DNA of 33,769 nucleotides from assembly GCA_947476735.1 (NCBI GenBank), contig CANJRZ010000010.1, positions 1 to 33,769 on the forward strand, in the 5' to 3' direction. A program made the translations under genes and the position numbers. Every line of letters begins with the position of its first letter. Within the stretch, counting starts at the first letter, position 1. The stretch is from Sphingomonadaceae bacterium (GTDB lineage: Bacteria; Pseudomonadota; Alphaproteobacteria; Sphingomonadales; Sphingomonadaceae). The notes under the pieces are model-generated. The model saw nothing but the letters and a program-made list of their open reading frames with translations, was not told the origin of the DNA and made no database searches. Of the stretch, positions 1-9,224 are shown piece by piece.

Positions 1-117
1 AGCCATCCTCTGCCGCGATCTGGCTGCAGACTCATTTGCATCCCCTTCCTCGCACTCGGTATCGTAGCGGTCGCGATTGTGCCCAAGATGACAGGTGGAG
101 AGAGGATAAGAAAGTGA
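1..117 (+). CDS. C-terminal fragment of an unidentified, possibly membrane, protein (starts before window)
   Basis: Frame 1 is open from base 1 to TGA 115-117: SHPLPRSGCRLICIPFLALGIVAVAIVPKMTGGERIRK*. The tail contains a hydrophobic segment. Too short to name. Confidence 0.3.
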   Translation, partial: SHPLPRSGCRLICIPFLALGIVAVAIVPKMTGGERIRK

Positions 118-176
118 GCGGCATTACTTTAACGGGGGATCATGTCCGCGAGGTGCAAAAGCGGCGCACCGCAAGA

Positions 177-998
177 GGTGCTGTCAGAGGGATGGCCTCG
201 CCTGAACCGAGCCGATAAACGGGCGCATGATCAAGGCGCTCTCCCCGTTCCGATACTTTCACTCGTCGCCCGAAGTGATCCGGCTTGTGGTGATGATGTA
301 CATCCGTTTTCCGCTTTCGCTGCGGAACGTCGAGGATCTGTTGTTCGAGCGCGGGATCGACCTCTGTCACGAGACGGTGCGGCACTGGTGGAATCGGTTC
401 GGGCCGCTATTCGCGGCCGAGGTCCGTCGTCAGCGGGTGAGCCGAATGCGAGGTTTTCAGCACTGGCGGTGGCATCTCGACGAGATGTATGTGCGGATAA
501 ATGGCGAGATGCGTTATTTGTGGCGCGCCGTCGACCATGAGGGCGAGATCCTCGAAAGCTATGTTACCCGGAAGCGCGACAAATCGGCGGCTTTGCGCTT
601 CATGAAGCGCGTGCTGAAGCGGCATGGTAGGGTTGAGAAGATCGTGACTGACGGGCTGCGTTCTTATCCGGCGGCAATGCACGACCTGGGCAATCTTGAG
701 CGCCGCGAGTTGGGGCTATATCTCAACAATCGGGCCGAAAATTCGCATCTGCCTTTCCGACGACGCGAGCGGGCCATGCTTCGATTCCGGCAGATGAGAT
801 CGTTACAGAAATTTGCCTCGGTCCATGCCTCGATCGCCAACCATTTCAATCTGGAACGCCACCTCGTTGATCGACAGACCTACCGTGATCGCCGCTCCGC
901 CGCCATGGCCGAGTGGCAGAACCTGATCGCCTGAACTCGCCCTAATCCGTGCGTCGCTGCGTCAATTGACTGCGCTGTCCGATCGAACTGACAAAGCC
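177..998 (+). mobile_element. IS6-family insertion sequence (approximate boundaries)
   Basis: Contains an IS6-type DDE transposase. Candidate imperfect terminal inverted repeats: ggtgctgtcagagggat (from 177) and the reverse complement of 979-998, ggctttgtcagttcgatcgg. No target duplication is visible at these boundaries. Confidence 0.6.
227..934 (+). CDS. IS6 family transposase
   Basis: 235 aa with the typical IS6 arrangement: RHWWNRFGP, WHLDEMYVRINGEMRYLWRAVD, VTDGLRSYPAA, NNRAENSHLPFRRRERAMLRFR. Confidence 0.93.
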   Translation: MIKALSPFRYFHSSPEVIRLVVMMYIRFPLSLRNVEDLLFERGIDLCHETVRHWWNRFGPLFAAEVRRQRVSRMRGFQHWRWHLDEMYVRINGEMRYLWRAVDHEGEILESYVTRKRDKSAALRFMKRVLKRHGRVEKIVTDGLRSYPAAMHDLGNLERRELGLYLNNRAENSHLPFRRRERAMLRFRQMRSLQKFASVHASIANHFNLERHLVDRQTYRDRRSAAMAEWQNLIA

Positions 999-1833
999 GC
1001 TGCTTGGGCTCGACGATGTTGCCGGGTTGCGGCGCCGGGGCGGGCGCGTTCCGCGCTTCCTTCACCCGATTGATGAAGGCCAGAACCTCGCGGTTGCGCG
1101 GCTCGAACAGGATCACGAAATCGTCGTCGCCAATCTCGTCGCGCCGGGCGAGGCGCTGCCGCGAGCGGTCCCACGGGTAGAGGTTGTGCAGCACCATGAC
1201 CCAGCGATGGATCGCCTCCAGCTCGGGCAGGTCTTCGCGGCAATCGACGATGTCCCGCTCGGTGAACACCGGAAAGTCGGGGTCATGGCGATCGAGGACC
1301 GTCGTCAGATGGTCGGGATTGGCGAGGAACTCGGCGACGGTCGGCTTGATCGGCGGCATATAGGTCGCGTGGTGGCGCTTGTAGCGGACGATCTCGAACA
1401 GCAGGTCGAAAATCTTATCTTCGGATGCGCCCGACTCGGGATGGCTCGACGGCAGCGCCTCGAACGCCGCCTTCATCGAGGCGATCTTGCGCTCGGCATC
1501 CTGCCAGGGCGCCTGCACCGGCAGGAACAGATCGGCCCGGTTGCGCGGCACATCGCGCCAGCGCATCGGGCGTTTGTGGTACAGGGTCAGGGTGTTGCGG
1601 TTGACCCAGTAGAGATTGAGCGCGACGTCGCGCAGCAATTCGATTCGGCTGCGATATTTGCCGGCCTCGATCGACTGGAGGATGCCGGTGCCAGTCGGCG
1701 CCTTGGATTCAATGTCGCGTTTGACGATCGCCTCGAACTGTTCGAGCGAGGTGATGACAGAAAAATCCAGCTGCGCGAACAGGTTCGCCGGCAATACGAG
1801 AGATCCATGGCGGTTCAGAATGAACGATTTCAC
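880..1833 (-). pseudogene. 5' part of a gene truncated by the IS; possibly the N-terminal domain found on some 3-oxoacyl-ACP synthase III-like proteins (tentative)
   Basis: The ORF begins MKSFILNRHGSLVLPANLFAQLDFSVITSLEQFEAIVKRDIESKAPTGTGIL and runs to about ...PAPAPQPGNIVEPKQ. The rest (RLCQFDRTAQSIDA...) is encoded by IS DNA. Family assignment is from memory only. Confidence 0.5.
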
Positions 1834-1977
1834 AAGGCCGACTCCTATTCAAATTATTCAGCTTCAGACGGAAAATATCCTGAGTTTCCGGTTCTGAAAC
1901 AGGTCCGAAGACTTGGGACGGGATCTTCAACGATTAGGCGCTATCGAAATATTGCGTTGCAGCGATACTGCCTCTGT

Positions 1978-4659
1978 TCAACTGAGCTGTATCGACAGGG
2001 ATGCACCTCTCAGTCCCGCGCTCGACACATCAACCAGCGCTTCCCCGCGCCGCCCGGTCGGCTGGACGATCGCCAGAGCGGTGCCGTGGAAGGAGCGGGT
2101 CGCGCCGTCCTGGAAGCTTTCGATCCCGTAGGGATTGGCTGAACCTGCCGCCCGCAACATCGCCTTTCCCGCCACCGTGAAGGTCAGCGGCACGGCAGCA
2201 TCGGGCACGAGCCTTCCCCGCGCATCGCAGACTTCGGCGAACACATAAGCCAGGTCGGCTGCGGAACCTTTGATCCTGTTCCTCTCCGCCCTGAGCCTCA
2301 GCGTCGTAGGCGCGCCGACGGTTTCGAGCGTCCGGCGGGCGATTTCCCTGCCACTGGAATAAGCGACGGCGATCAGGCTGCCGGGCTGATAAGGGACCTT
2401 GAACAAAGCCTTCATCTTGTCGGCCGGAGCCATTCGCTTACGGCCTACCTCCAAACCATTGAGGAGCAGAACAACCTCCTCCGCCCCGGAATAGAGGTGC
2501 ACCTCGATCGGCGCGGTATTGCCTTCAGGCCAGGTCCAGGATTCGAGAAGGTCGGGCCAGCCCCAGGCCGTCTGTTCCTCATGGAAGCCCGGCGGCACCG
2601 GACGCTGGGTGAACAGGGCGAGCTTGTGTCGACCCCAGACCACATCGCGATAGACGCTCGGCGGCTTCTTGAGGCCGATAAGATCAATCTCGCCCGACCC
2701 CGCCTGATAGGCCGGATAATCCCAGACGTAGAAATTCAGCATGCTGACATCCATGCCGAAGATGATCTTCTTCTCACCATCCGGGGGCGCCGTGTCCGAG
2801 CGCAAGCGTGACGAGCCCGACCCGACTTCACCAACATAATCCATCCCGGTCCATACGAACTCCCCCATATAGGCCGGGTTGCGCTCCATAATCTGCCGGA
2901 TATCGTATGCATCCCCGCTGTGCGTCTCGGTCGTCAGGAAGGTCAGCTCAGGATAGGTCGCGTGATCCTTGTCGACCGCGTTGAACGAATAATTATAGCT
3001 GGTCACATCGAGTTGCGCGCGCGCGCCCTCGCCCTTCTTACCGGCATAGGATGCCGTCAACGCCTGGGTGATGAAGCGCGACTTGTCCTCCGCCCGGATT
3101 ACCGCGCGCATCTCGCCGGCAATCTCGACGCCGCGCGGTAACACCGCCTCGGAAATCTCGTTGCCGATGCTCCAGAAGGCGACGCTGGCATGATTCCGGT
3201 CGCGCCGCACCATGTTGGCCAGATCCGCGCGCCAATGATCCTTGAAATAGACATGGTAAGCGTCCTTCATCAGCTTGGGCAGTTCCCACATGTCAAATGC
3301 CTCGACCATGACGATCATTCCAAGTTCGTCGCATACCTCGAGAAAGTGGGGCGACGGGGGATTGTGCGAGCAGCGGATGGCATTGAACCCGTTGGCCTTC
3401 ATGGTCTCGATCTTGCGGCGCTCCGCCCGATCGATCGCTACCGCCCCCAATATTCCATGGTCATGGTGCAGGCACGCACCCTGCATCTGGAAGGTCTTGC
3501 CGTTTACCTGGAAGCCGGTTGTCGGCGACACGCTGAGCGTGCGAATACCGAAACGCACTCGGACCCGGTCGGAGATCGAGCTATCACAGACCATGACAAT
3601 ATCGGCATGATGCAGGTTGGGCATGTCAGGCGACCAGAGGGCCGGGTGCCGGACCTCGAGCTCGAAGTCGATCTTGGCGGTCTGGGCTGCGGCCAGCGTT
3701 ATCGCCTTTCTGGCAGAGGCGACCACGTGACCGACGCCGTTCCGCAACTCGACCCTGCATTCTACCTGCCGCGTCACTCGTGAACGATTTTCCACCTCGA
3801 GGTCGACCTGCACCATCGCCGCCGTTGGGCTCACGACGGGCGTGGTGATCGCGATCCCGGACCATGGCACCCGCACGGAACCGGTGCGGCTGAGCCAGAC
3901 ATGGCGATAAATACCCGACCCTGAATACCAGCGTGCCGTTTCGCCCACATTGGCCACGCGTACCGCCAGGATGTTGGGACCATCGGTGCGCAGGTGCGGC
4001 GTCAGATCGAAAACAAAGCCGAGATAACCGTTGACGTTGCGGCCGAGCGCTACGCCGTTGATCCAGGCTTCGGTGACCATGTAAGCACCATCGAAGCGGA
4101 TCTCCACCTGCTCGCCGGGTGACAGATCGGTCATCGCGAAACGCTTACGATACCAGCCGATCCCGCTGACGGTCCAGCCGGTCCCCCATCCGAAGGCGGT
4201 GGCATCGGTGTCAAACGGCCCCACTTTGTGCGGCGGCCCGCCGGGGCTCGCCGGCGGCACCGACGCCATTATGATGGGCAGCTCCGGCGAAACCGGCAGG
4301 GCATCCTTCGGATGCCCACCCGTGTTCCATAGAGCGACCGGCGGCACCCAGGGATCTGTGGTCCGGGGCGCCCCCGGGCGATCCTCGATGCTCCAGTCGT
4401 GTGGCAGGTCGAGCTTGCGCCAGGCCGAATCATCGAATGCAGGATCCTTTGCCTGCGGGACGTCACCCAGAAAGAAGCGCCAGTCGCCGTCAAACAGTTG
4501 ATCGCGGGCAAAAGGACTTGCCGGGCCTACTCGAACGCTCCCGGCAGCCGCTTCGGGACCCGTTGCAAGGGCAAGCGCGACACCGCTCGCAGCAGCGGCC
4601 TGAAGCAGTTGCCGTCGGGGAACCATAGCGCTGCGATCAACCATTTTAGAATCCCTCAT
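1978..4659 (-). CDS. Exported glycoside hydrolase family 2 enzyme, beta-galactosidase-like, with DUF4982-like region
   Basis: Twin-arginine-type leader (MVPRRQLLQAAAASGVALALATG). GH2 features: DGDWRFFLGD, PHDWSIED, GWYRKRF, ACLHHDHGILGAV, IRCSHNPPSPHFLEVCDELGM, FWSIGNEISE, GEFVWTGMDYVGE. Confidence 0.9.
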   Translation of the reverse strand: MRDSKMVDRSAMVPRRQLLQAAAASGVALALATGPEAAAGSVRVGPASPFARDQLFDGDWRFFLGDVPQAKDPAFDDSAWRKLDLPHDWSIEDRPGAPRTTDPWVPPVALWNTGGHPKDALPVSPELPIIMASVPPASPGGPPHKVGPFDTDATAFGWGTGWTVSGIGWYRKRFAMTDLSPGEQVEIRFDGAYMVTEAWINGVALGRNVNGYLGFVFDLTPHLRTDGPNILAVRVANVGETARWYSGSGIYRHVWLSRTGSVRVPWSGIAITTPVVSPTAAMVQVDLEVENRSRVTRQVECRVELRNGVGHVVASARKAITLAAAQTAKIDFELEVRHPALWSPDMPNLHHADIVMVCDSSISDRVRVRFGIRTLSVSPTTGFQVNGKTFQMQGACLHHDHGILGAVAIDRAERRKIETMKANGFNAIRCSHNPPSPHFLEVCDELGMIVMVEAFDMWELPKLMKDAYHVYFKDHWRADLANMVRRDRNHASVAFWSIGNEISEAVLPRGVEIAGEMRAVIRAEDKSRFITQALTASYAGKKGEGARAQLDVTSYNYSFNAVDKDHATYPELTFLTTETHSGDAYDIRQIMERNPAYMGEFVWTGMDYVGEVGSGSSRLRSDTAPPDGEKKIIFGMDVSMLNFYVWDYPAYQAGSGEIDLIGLKKPPSVYRDVVWGRHKLALFTQRPVPPGFHEEQTAWGWPDLLESWTWPEGNTAPIEVHLYSGAEEVVLLLNGLEVGRKRMAPADKMKALFKVPYQPGSLIAVAYSSGREIARRTLETVGAPTTLRLRAERNRIKGSAADLAYVFAEVCDARGRLVPDAAVPLTFTVAGKAMLRAAGSANPYGIESFQDGATRSFHGTALAIVQPTGRRGEALVDVSSAGLRGASLSIQLS

Positions 4660-4685
4660 TCATTGTAGTTGGGCACTTCATCGCA

Positions 4686-5876
4686 TCAGCGAATGTTAGG
4701 TCCGGCCAACCGGACTTGCGTAGACTCAACGAGGCTCGCGCCCTGGCGAGGTCGCTCAACCGAAATTTCAGCTAATTCCCCAGTCGGCGTGCGATAGCCG
4801 GACCGGACGCATTCCCGCACGGCCTCGACGCGGTCACTGCGGACCAGCGCGATCACGGCACCTCCGAAACCGCCGCCCGTCTGACGGGCGCCCCCCTCCA
4901 TACCGATCGCCTCGTTGAGCAGCGCCGCCAGCCGGTCAGTTTCTGGCACGGTGATCTCGAAGTCACCGGCCTGGGATGCATGCGCTTCCCGCATCAACTC
5001 ACCCGCCCGAACAAGATTGTTCGCGGCGAATGCTGCGACCATTTCGATCGTACGACGATTGTCCTCAATGATGTGCCGAGCGCGACGGAACGCTACCTCG
5101 TCCATCCCCGCGCGACCGGCCGCGAGCATCGCCTCATCCGCGTCGCGCAGGGCCTTTACGCCCAGCGCGGCGGCCGCTCTTTCGCACTCGGCGCGACGGA
5201 GGTTATACTCGCCGTCGATCAGGCCGCGCACCACGCCGGATTGAACGATCATGACCGCGACGTCTGAAGGCACCGGGATCTGCTGCAGCTCAAGCGAGCG
5301 GCAGTCGATCAGGAGGGCATGCCCATCGCTCGTCGCGGCCGATGCGATCTGGTCAAGAACGCCGCAACGCATGCCGACGAACTCATTCTCGGCCCGTTGC
5401 GCGAGACGAGCAACCCTGACCGCATCCCAATCGTGGCCGGTCACAGCGAGGATCGCGCGCGCGATCGCCACTTCGAGCGCGGCTGACGATGAAAGCCCGG
5501 TGCCTTTCGCAATATTTCCCGCAATCGCCATGTCACCGGCCGGCACGGCGATCCCGGCTCGGGCAAGCTCGTCGATTACCCCGCGGACATAATTGCGCCA
5601 TTGGCCGTCGCGCAGATGTGGAATGCAGGCCGTTGGGAAGGTATCGCTTTCGGCAAAGTCGAGCGCGGCGACGCGCAGGGTAGTTCCGATTCCAGGGCGG
5701 AACCCGACGCGAACCTCCTGACCGATGGCGATGGGCATGGCGAAGCCGTCATTATAGTCGGTATGTTCGCCAATGAGGTTCACGCGCCCGGGTGCTCGCG
5801 CAACCACTTCGGGACGTCCGCCGAAGGCCCTGGCGAAGCCGGTCGAGAGTGATTCCCCGAGACTCATGTCAATCAT
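4686..5876 (-). CDS. galK: Galactokinase
   Basis: Signature GRVNLIGEHTDYNDGFAMPIAI; GHMP motif KGTGLSSSAALEVA; RQTGGGFGGAVIAL near the C-terminus. Confidence 0.96.
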   Translation of the reverse strand: MIDMSLGESLSTGFARAFGGRPEVVARAPGRVNLIGEHTDYNDGFAMPIAIGQEVRVGFRPGIGTTLRVAALDFAESDTFPTACIPHLRDGQWRNYVRGVIDELARAGIAVPAGDMAIAGNIAKGTGLSSSAALEVAIARAILAVTGHDWDAVRVARLAQRAENEFVGMRCGVLDQIASAATSDGHALLIDCRSLELQQIPVPSDVAVMIVQSGVVRGLIDGEYNLRRAECERAAAALGVKALRDADEAMLAAGRAGMDEVAFRRARHIIEDNRRTIEMVAAFAANNLVRAGELMREAHASQAGDFEITVPETDRLAALLNEAIGMEGGARQTGGGFGGAVIALVRSDRVEAVRECVRSGYRTPTGELAEISVERPRQGASLVESTQVRLAGPNIR

Positions 5877-6894
5877 CGTCGATCAGGACACCGCGCAACC
5901 TGGCAGCGGCGCTTTCCGGTGTGATATCGCGCTGGACTTCGGCGAACATTTCAAAGCCAACCATGAATTTGCGAACGATGGCGGATCGCAGCAGCGGCGG
6001 ATTGAAATGGGCATGGACTCGCCAGGCGGCCGGGTCGATCGACCCTCCCGGCGCCTGATGCCAGCCCATCGAGTAGGGAAAGCTAACGCCGAAAAGAGCA
6101 TCATAACGCCTTGTCAGCCGCCGCAGAATCGCTGCAAGCGCCTCGCGCACCGGATCGCCGAGCGCCTCAAGGCGGATCACCGGATCTCGCGCGATCAGCA
6201 ACGTCTCGAACGGCCACGAAGCCCACCAGGGAACGATCGCCAACCAGTGGTCGTTGACCTCAACCAGGCGCTCGCCGGCGGCAAGCTCCCGTTCCACCAC
6301 CTCAGCCAGCAATACTTGGCCGCGTTCAGCATGCCATGCCGCCTGTTCGCGGTCTTCGTCCGCGACTTCCGTCGGGACGAAATCACTCGCCCAGATCTGA
6401 CCATGCGGATGGGGGCTGGAGCACCCCATCATCGCCCCCTTGTTCTCGAAAATCTGGACATTGGCGAAACGGGCGCCGAGTTCTCCGGATTCTTGGCACC
6501 AGCTATCGACCAGCGCCTTCACGGCCCCATGGCTCAATTGGGGCAATGTGAGCGAGTGGTCCGGGGAATAGCAGATGACGCGCGCGCTGCCGCGAGCCGA
6601 CGCGATGGGAAAGTGAGGGTCACCCTCTTGGGGCGCCGGGGTGTCGGGCATGAGCGCGGCGAAATCATTGTCGAAGACGAACGTCCCGACATAGTCGGGG
6701 TTGCGTTCGCCATTGCTGCGCACATTGCCCGCGCAAAGATAGCATCCCGCTTCATAACGCGCATTTGGCGAAGGTGCCGCGTCATCTGTTTCGCCCTGCC
6801 ATGGTCTGCCGGCGCGGTGCGGAGAGACCAGTATCCAGCGGCCCGTCAGGAGGTTGCGCCGACGGTGAGGATGGTCATGTGGCGAAAAGGTCAT
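5869..6894 (-). CDS. galT: Galactose-1-phosphate uridylyltransferase
   Basis: RRRNLLTGRWILVSPHRAGRPWQG, CYLCAGNVRSNG, and the active-site motif GCSSPHPHGQIWA. The stop overlaps the galK start. Confidence 0.96.
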   Translation of the reverse strand: MTFSPHDHPHRRRNLLTGRWILVSPHRAGRPWQGETDDAAPSPNARYEAGCYLCAGNVRSNGERNPDYVGTFVFDNDFAALMPDTPAPQEGDPHFPIASARGSARVICYSPDHSLTLPQLSHGAVKALVDSWCQESGELGARFANVQIFENKGAMMGCSSPHPHGQIWASDFVPTEVADEDREQAAWHAERGQVLLAEVVERELAAGERLVEVNDHWLAIVPWWASWPFETLLIARDPVIRLEALGDPVREALAAILRRLTRRYDALFGVSFPYSMGWHQAPGGSIDPAAWRVHAHFNPPLLRSAIVRKFMVGFEMFAEVQRDITPESAAARLRGVLIDDD

Positions 6895-7013
6895 TCTGCC
6901 AACGTCCCAGTTGGTGAGCGTGATTCAAGGACGACATGGTGGGCGCCCTTCAATCCACCGACCGCCGGCGTCCAGAGCCCGAACCACGCCAAGCTGATAC
7001 CGGCGGTCACCAT
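6891..7013 (-). CDS. 40-aa small ORF with a possible transmembrane segment, coupled to flanking genes on both sides
   Basis: MVTAGISLAWFGLWTPAVGGLKGAHHVVLESRSPTGTLAE*. The ATG overlaps the MFS stop (TGATG) and its TGA overlaps the galT start (ATGA). Codons 1-28 are strongly G/C-ending. Missing from the supplied track because of length. Confidence 0.6.
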   Translation of the reverse strand: MVTAGISLAWFGLWTPAVGGLKGAHHVVLESRSPTGTLAE

Positions 7014-8335
7014 CAGGTCCGTACCGATATTCCGTCAGGCAACACATGCGTCGGCCGCGATCCCCACAGCGCGTAAAATAGCACATAGAGTTCGCACGCG
7101 GCGGTAAGCAGGAACGACGTTTGCAGGCCATAGATATCGGCAAGCCAGCCCTGCACGATGACGAGCGAGCCTCCCGCGATCGCCATGATCAGCAGGCCCG
7201 CCCCCTCTTCGGTCAGGGGACCCAGCCCCCTGATGCCAAGCGTGAAGATGGTGGGGAACATGATCGAGTGGAAAAGCCCGACCAGGATCAGTGACCACAT
7301 CGCTACCGGCCCGGTCGTGACGACTGTCACCAGCATCACCACGAACGCGCCGACCGAAAAGGCGGCTAGCACTATTTCTGCCCGCACCTTCTGCATGATG
7401 GCGGCCCCCACAAAGCGGCCGACCATCATGCCACCCCACAGAAAAGTGAGGTAGCGTCCGGCCTGCTCGTAAGTGAGATCGGCAATGTCAGCCTGGCTTA
7501 CGAAATTTACGAACAGGTTGGCGACACCGATTTCAGCGATCAGATAGATGAAGATCGCAGGCACCCCGAACACCAGATTGCGATGACGCCACAGCGAATG
7601 CTTCTTGCGCTCCTCGCTCGCTACACGACTGGTCGCCAACCCCATCGCGGGAAGTGGAAACCGAGCGATCACGATCGCCAGAATGGCGAGCACCGCCGCG
7701 ACGAGGACATAGGGAAGAATGACCGAATGCGCGTCAGCGAGGCGCTGGGCCGGGGTCAGCAGCGTGCCCTCCTTAGCGGTGCCGCCGACCGACCGGCCCA
7801 GGATGAGATAAGCGCCGAAAAGGGGCGCAAGCATCGTCCCGGCAGAGTTCATCGCCTGAACGAGGTTGAGACGCGACGACGATGTCTCCGGCGATCCAAT
7901 CACGGCGACATAGGGATTGGCGGCAACCTGGAGCAGGGTAATACCGCTCGCGATCACGAACAGCATCGCCAGCGTTACACCGTAGGAGGGAAGACTTGCG
8001 GCGGCGACCATGCCCAGAGAGCCTGCGGCCATGACGAGCAGACCGATGACGAGGGATTTCTGATAGCCGATCCGTTCAATCAGTTTCGCCGAGGGTATCG
8101 ACGCGACGAAATAGGCGATGAACCACACGCTCTCGATCAGCGTCGTCTGCGTGTAATTAAGGTCGAACACACTGCGCAGATGGGGCAGCAGCGTGTTGTT
8201 GATGACCGTAATGAAGCCCCACATGAAGAAGAGCGTGGCCAGCAGCGCCAACGCCGGGCGATAGCTGCTTCCGCCATGGGCAGCGTCGGTGGAATCCATT
8301 CTGGTCGTCGCTGAAATAGGTCCTGCCATCACCAC
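7013..8335 (-). CDS. MFS sugar permease, FucP/GluP (glucose/galactose/fucose) type
   Basis: 12-TM-like protein: LATLFFMWGFITVINNTLLPHLR, GYQKSLVIGLLVMAAGSLG, QVAANPYVAVIGSPETSSSRLNLVQAMNSAGTMLAPLFG. Sits in a run with galT and galK. Confidence 0.92.
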   Translation of the reverse strand: MVMAGPISATTRMDSTDAAHGGSSYRPALALLATLFFMWGFITVINNTLLPHLRSVFDLNYTQTTLIESVWFIAYFVASIPSAKLIERIGYQKSLVIGLLVMAAGSLGMVAAASLPSYGVTLAMLFVIASGITLLQVAANPYVAVIGSPETSSSRLNLVQAMNSAGTMLAPLFGAYLILGRSVGGTAKEGTLLTPAQRLADAHSVILPYVLVAAVLAILAIVIARFPLPAMGLATSRVASEERKKHSLWRHRNLVFGVPAIFIYLIAEIGVANLFVNFVSQADIADLTYEQAGRYLTFLWGGMMVGRFVGAAIMQKVRAEIVLAAFSVGAFVVMLVTVVTTGPVAMWSLILVGLFHSIMFPTIFTLGIRGLGPLTEEGAGLLIMAIAGGSLVIVQGWLADIYGLQTSFLLTAACELYVLFYALWGSRPTHVLPDGISVRT

Positions 8336-8407
8336 CTGCTCCCAAGACCGGTTACCGTTATAGGTCCGGCTTCTCGTAATTCTGCTGTCAGGTCACACAC
8401 CAAGGGA

Positions 8408-8635
8408 TCACCTGTCCCTGTAGTAACTCTCACGCGTGTTGCTCCACACGATCTGAGCAATCCCGGCGATCGCGAGCAACAGACCCCACAACGCCCATTG
8501 TTTGTCGTTGGCCATGAAGCTGTCGAGGAAGGCGATATTGAATCCCTGCAGGATCCAGATGCCTCCCATGAGCACCATCGCGAGGCCCAACAGGCTGCTG
8601 ATGGCGCGCATGATTCCGTTGAAGATCTCACCCAT
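8408..8635 (-). CDS. 75-aa membrane protein of unknown function
   Basis: Two hydrophobic stretches (AISSLLGLAMVLMGGIWILQG and WALWGLLLAIAGIAQIVW). Located between MsrB and the MFS gene, same strand. Confidence 0.7.
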   Translation of the reverse strand: MGEIFNGIMRAISSLLGLAMVLMGGIWILQGFNIAFLDSFMANDKQWALWGLLLAIAGIAQIVWSNTRESYYRDR

Positions 8636-8659
8636 GTCTTTTCCCTCCGGAGGTGTCCG

Positions 8660-9160
8660 TCACGCCGTAGCCGCAACGAAGGTCAACGCGACCCCGTTTA
8701 TGCAATATCGCAGACCGGTAGGCTTCGGGCCGTCCTTGAACACGTGCCCGAGATGGCCGCCGCAATCCGTGCAGATGATCTCGGTCCGCAACCTGCCGAA
8801 TTTATGATCCGCCCTGTCCACCACCGCGCCGGGAAGCGCCTGCCAGAAACTGGGCCAGCCGGTATGGCTGTCATATTTTGCGTCGGAGGCGAACACATGC
8901 TTCCCGCAGCCCGCGCAGGCAAAGAAGCCCTTCCGATGTTCCTTGAGTAGCGGGCTCGAGAAGCGCCTTTCCGTTCCCGCTTCGCGCAGCACGTGATAGC
9001 TTGCCGGTGCGAGCATCGCCCGCCACTGAGCCTCGCTGCGCCGGACCGGGAAGGTCCCCGTCGGCGGTTCGGGGATCCTGTCCACAAGGGCATAGCGACC
9101 GGCAACCGCGATCGCGACCACGGCCACACTTCCCATGCCGATGAACTCACGCCGCGTCAT
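8660..9160 (-). CDS. msrB: Peptide-methionine (R)-S-oxide reductase with Tat-like leader
   Basis: MTRREFIGMGSVAVVAIAVAG leader; zinc CAGCGKHVF and CTDCGGHLGHVF pairs; catalytic-type GLRYCINGVALTF. Confidence 0.92.
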   Translation of the reverse strand: MTRREFIGMGSVAVVAIAVAGRYALVDRIPEPPTGTFPVRRSEAQWRAMLAPASYHVLREAGTERRFSSPLLKEHRKGFFACAGCGKHVFASDAKYDSHTGWPSFWQALPGAVVDRADHKFGRLRTEIICTDCGGHLGHVFKDGPKPTGLRYCINGVALTFVAATA

Positions 9161-9224
9161 TGATTGCTCCTTTGGGGAATCGCTGAAAGTGCGAGGGATG
9201 GCCGCCCGGACTTACGAGCGGTAC

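Noticed and set aside
1874-1903. Imperfect hairpin (cctgagtttccggttctgaaacagg) upstream of the truncated minus-strand gene
   Set aside because: Short stem with a bulge; could be chance, and the associated gene is already broken.
1027-2142. 371-aa plus-strand ORF
   Set aside because: Antisense to the truncated minus-strand gene and the GH2 3' end; composition and lack of motifs fit a high-GC shadow ORF.
5773-7107. 444-aa plus-strand ORF
   Set aside because: Lies antisense to galK, galT and the MFS end, which have clear signatures; treated as a shadow ORF.
7013-7143. Possible frameshift at the MFS permease C-terminus
   Set aside because: The ending CELYVLFYALWGSRPT is what FucP-type permeases show; the other frame is better explained by the separate coupled 40-aa ORF.
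8346-8376. Possible operator (accggttaccgttataggtccgg) upstream of the MFS permease
   Set aside because: Only weak and irregular dyad symmetry; not enough to call a regulatory site.
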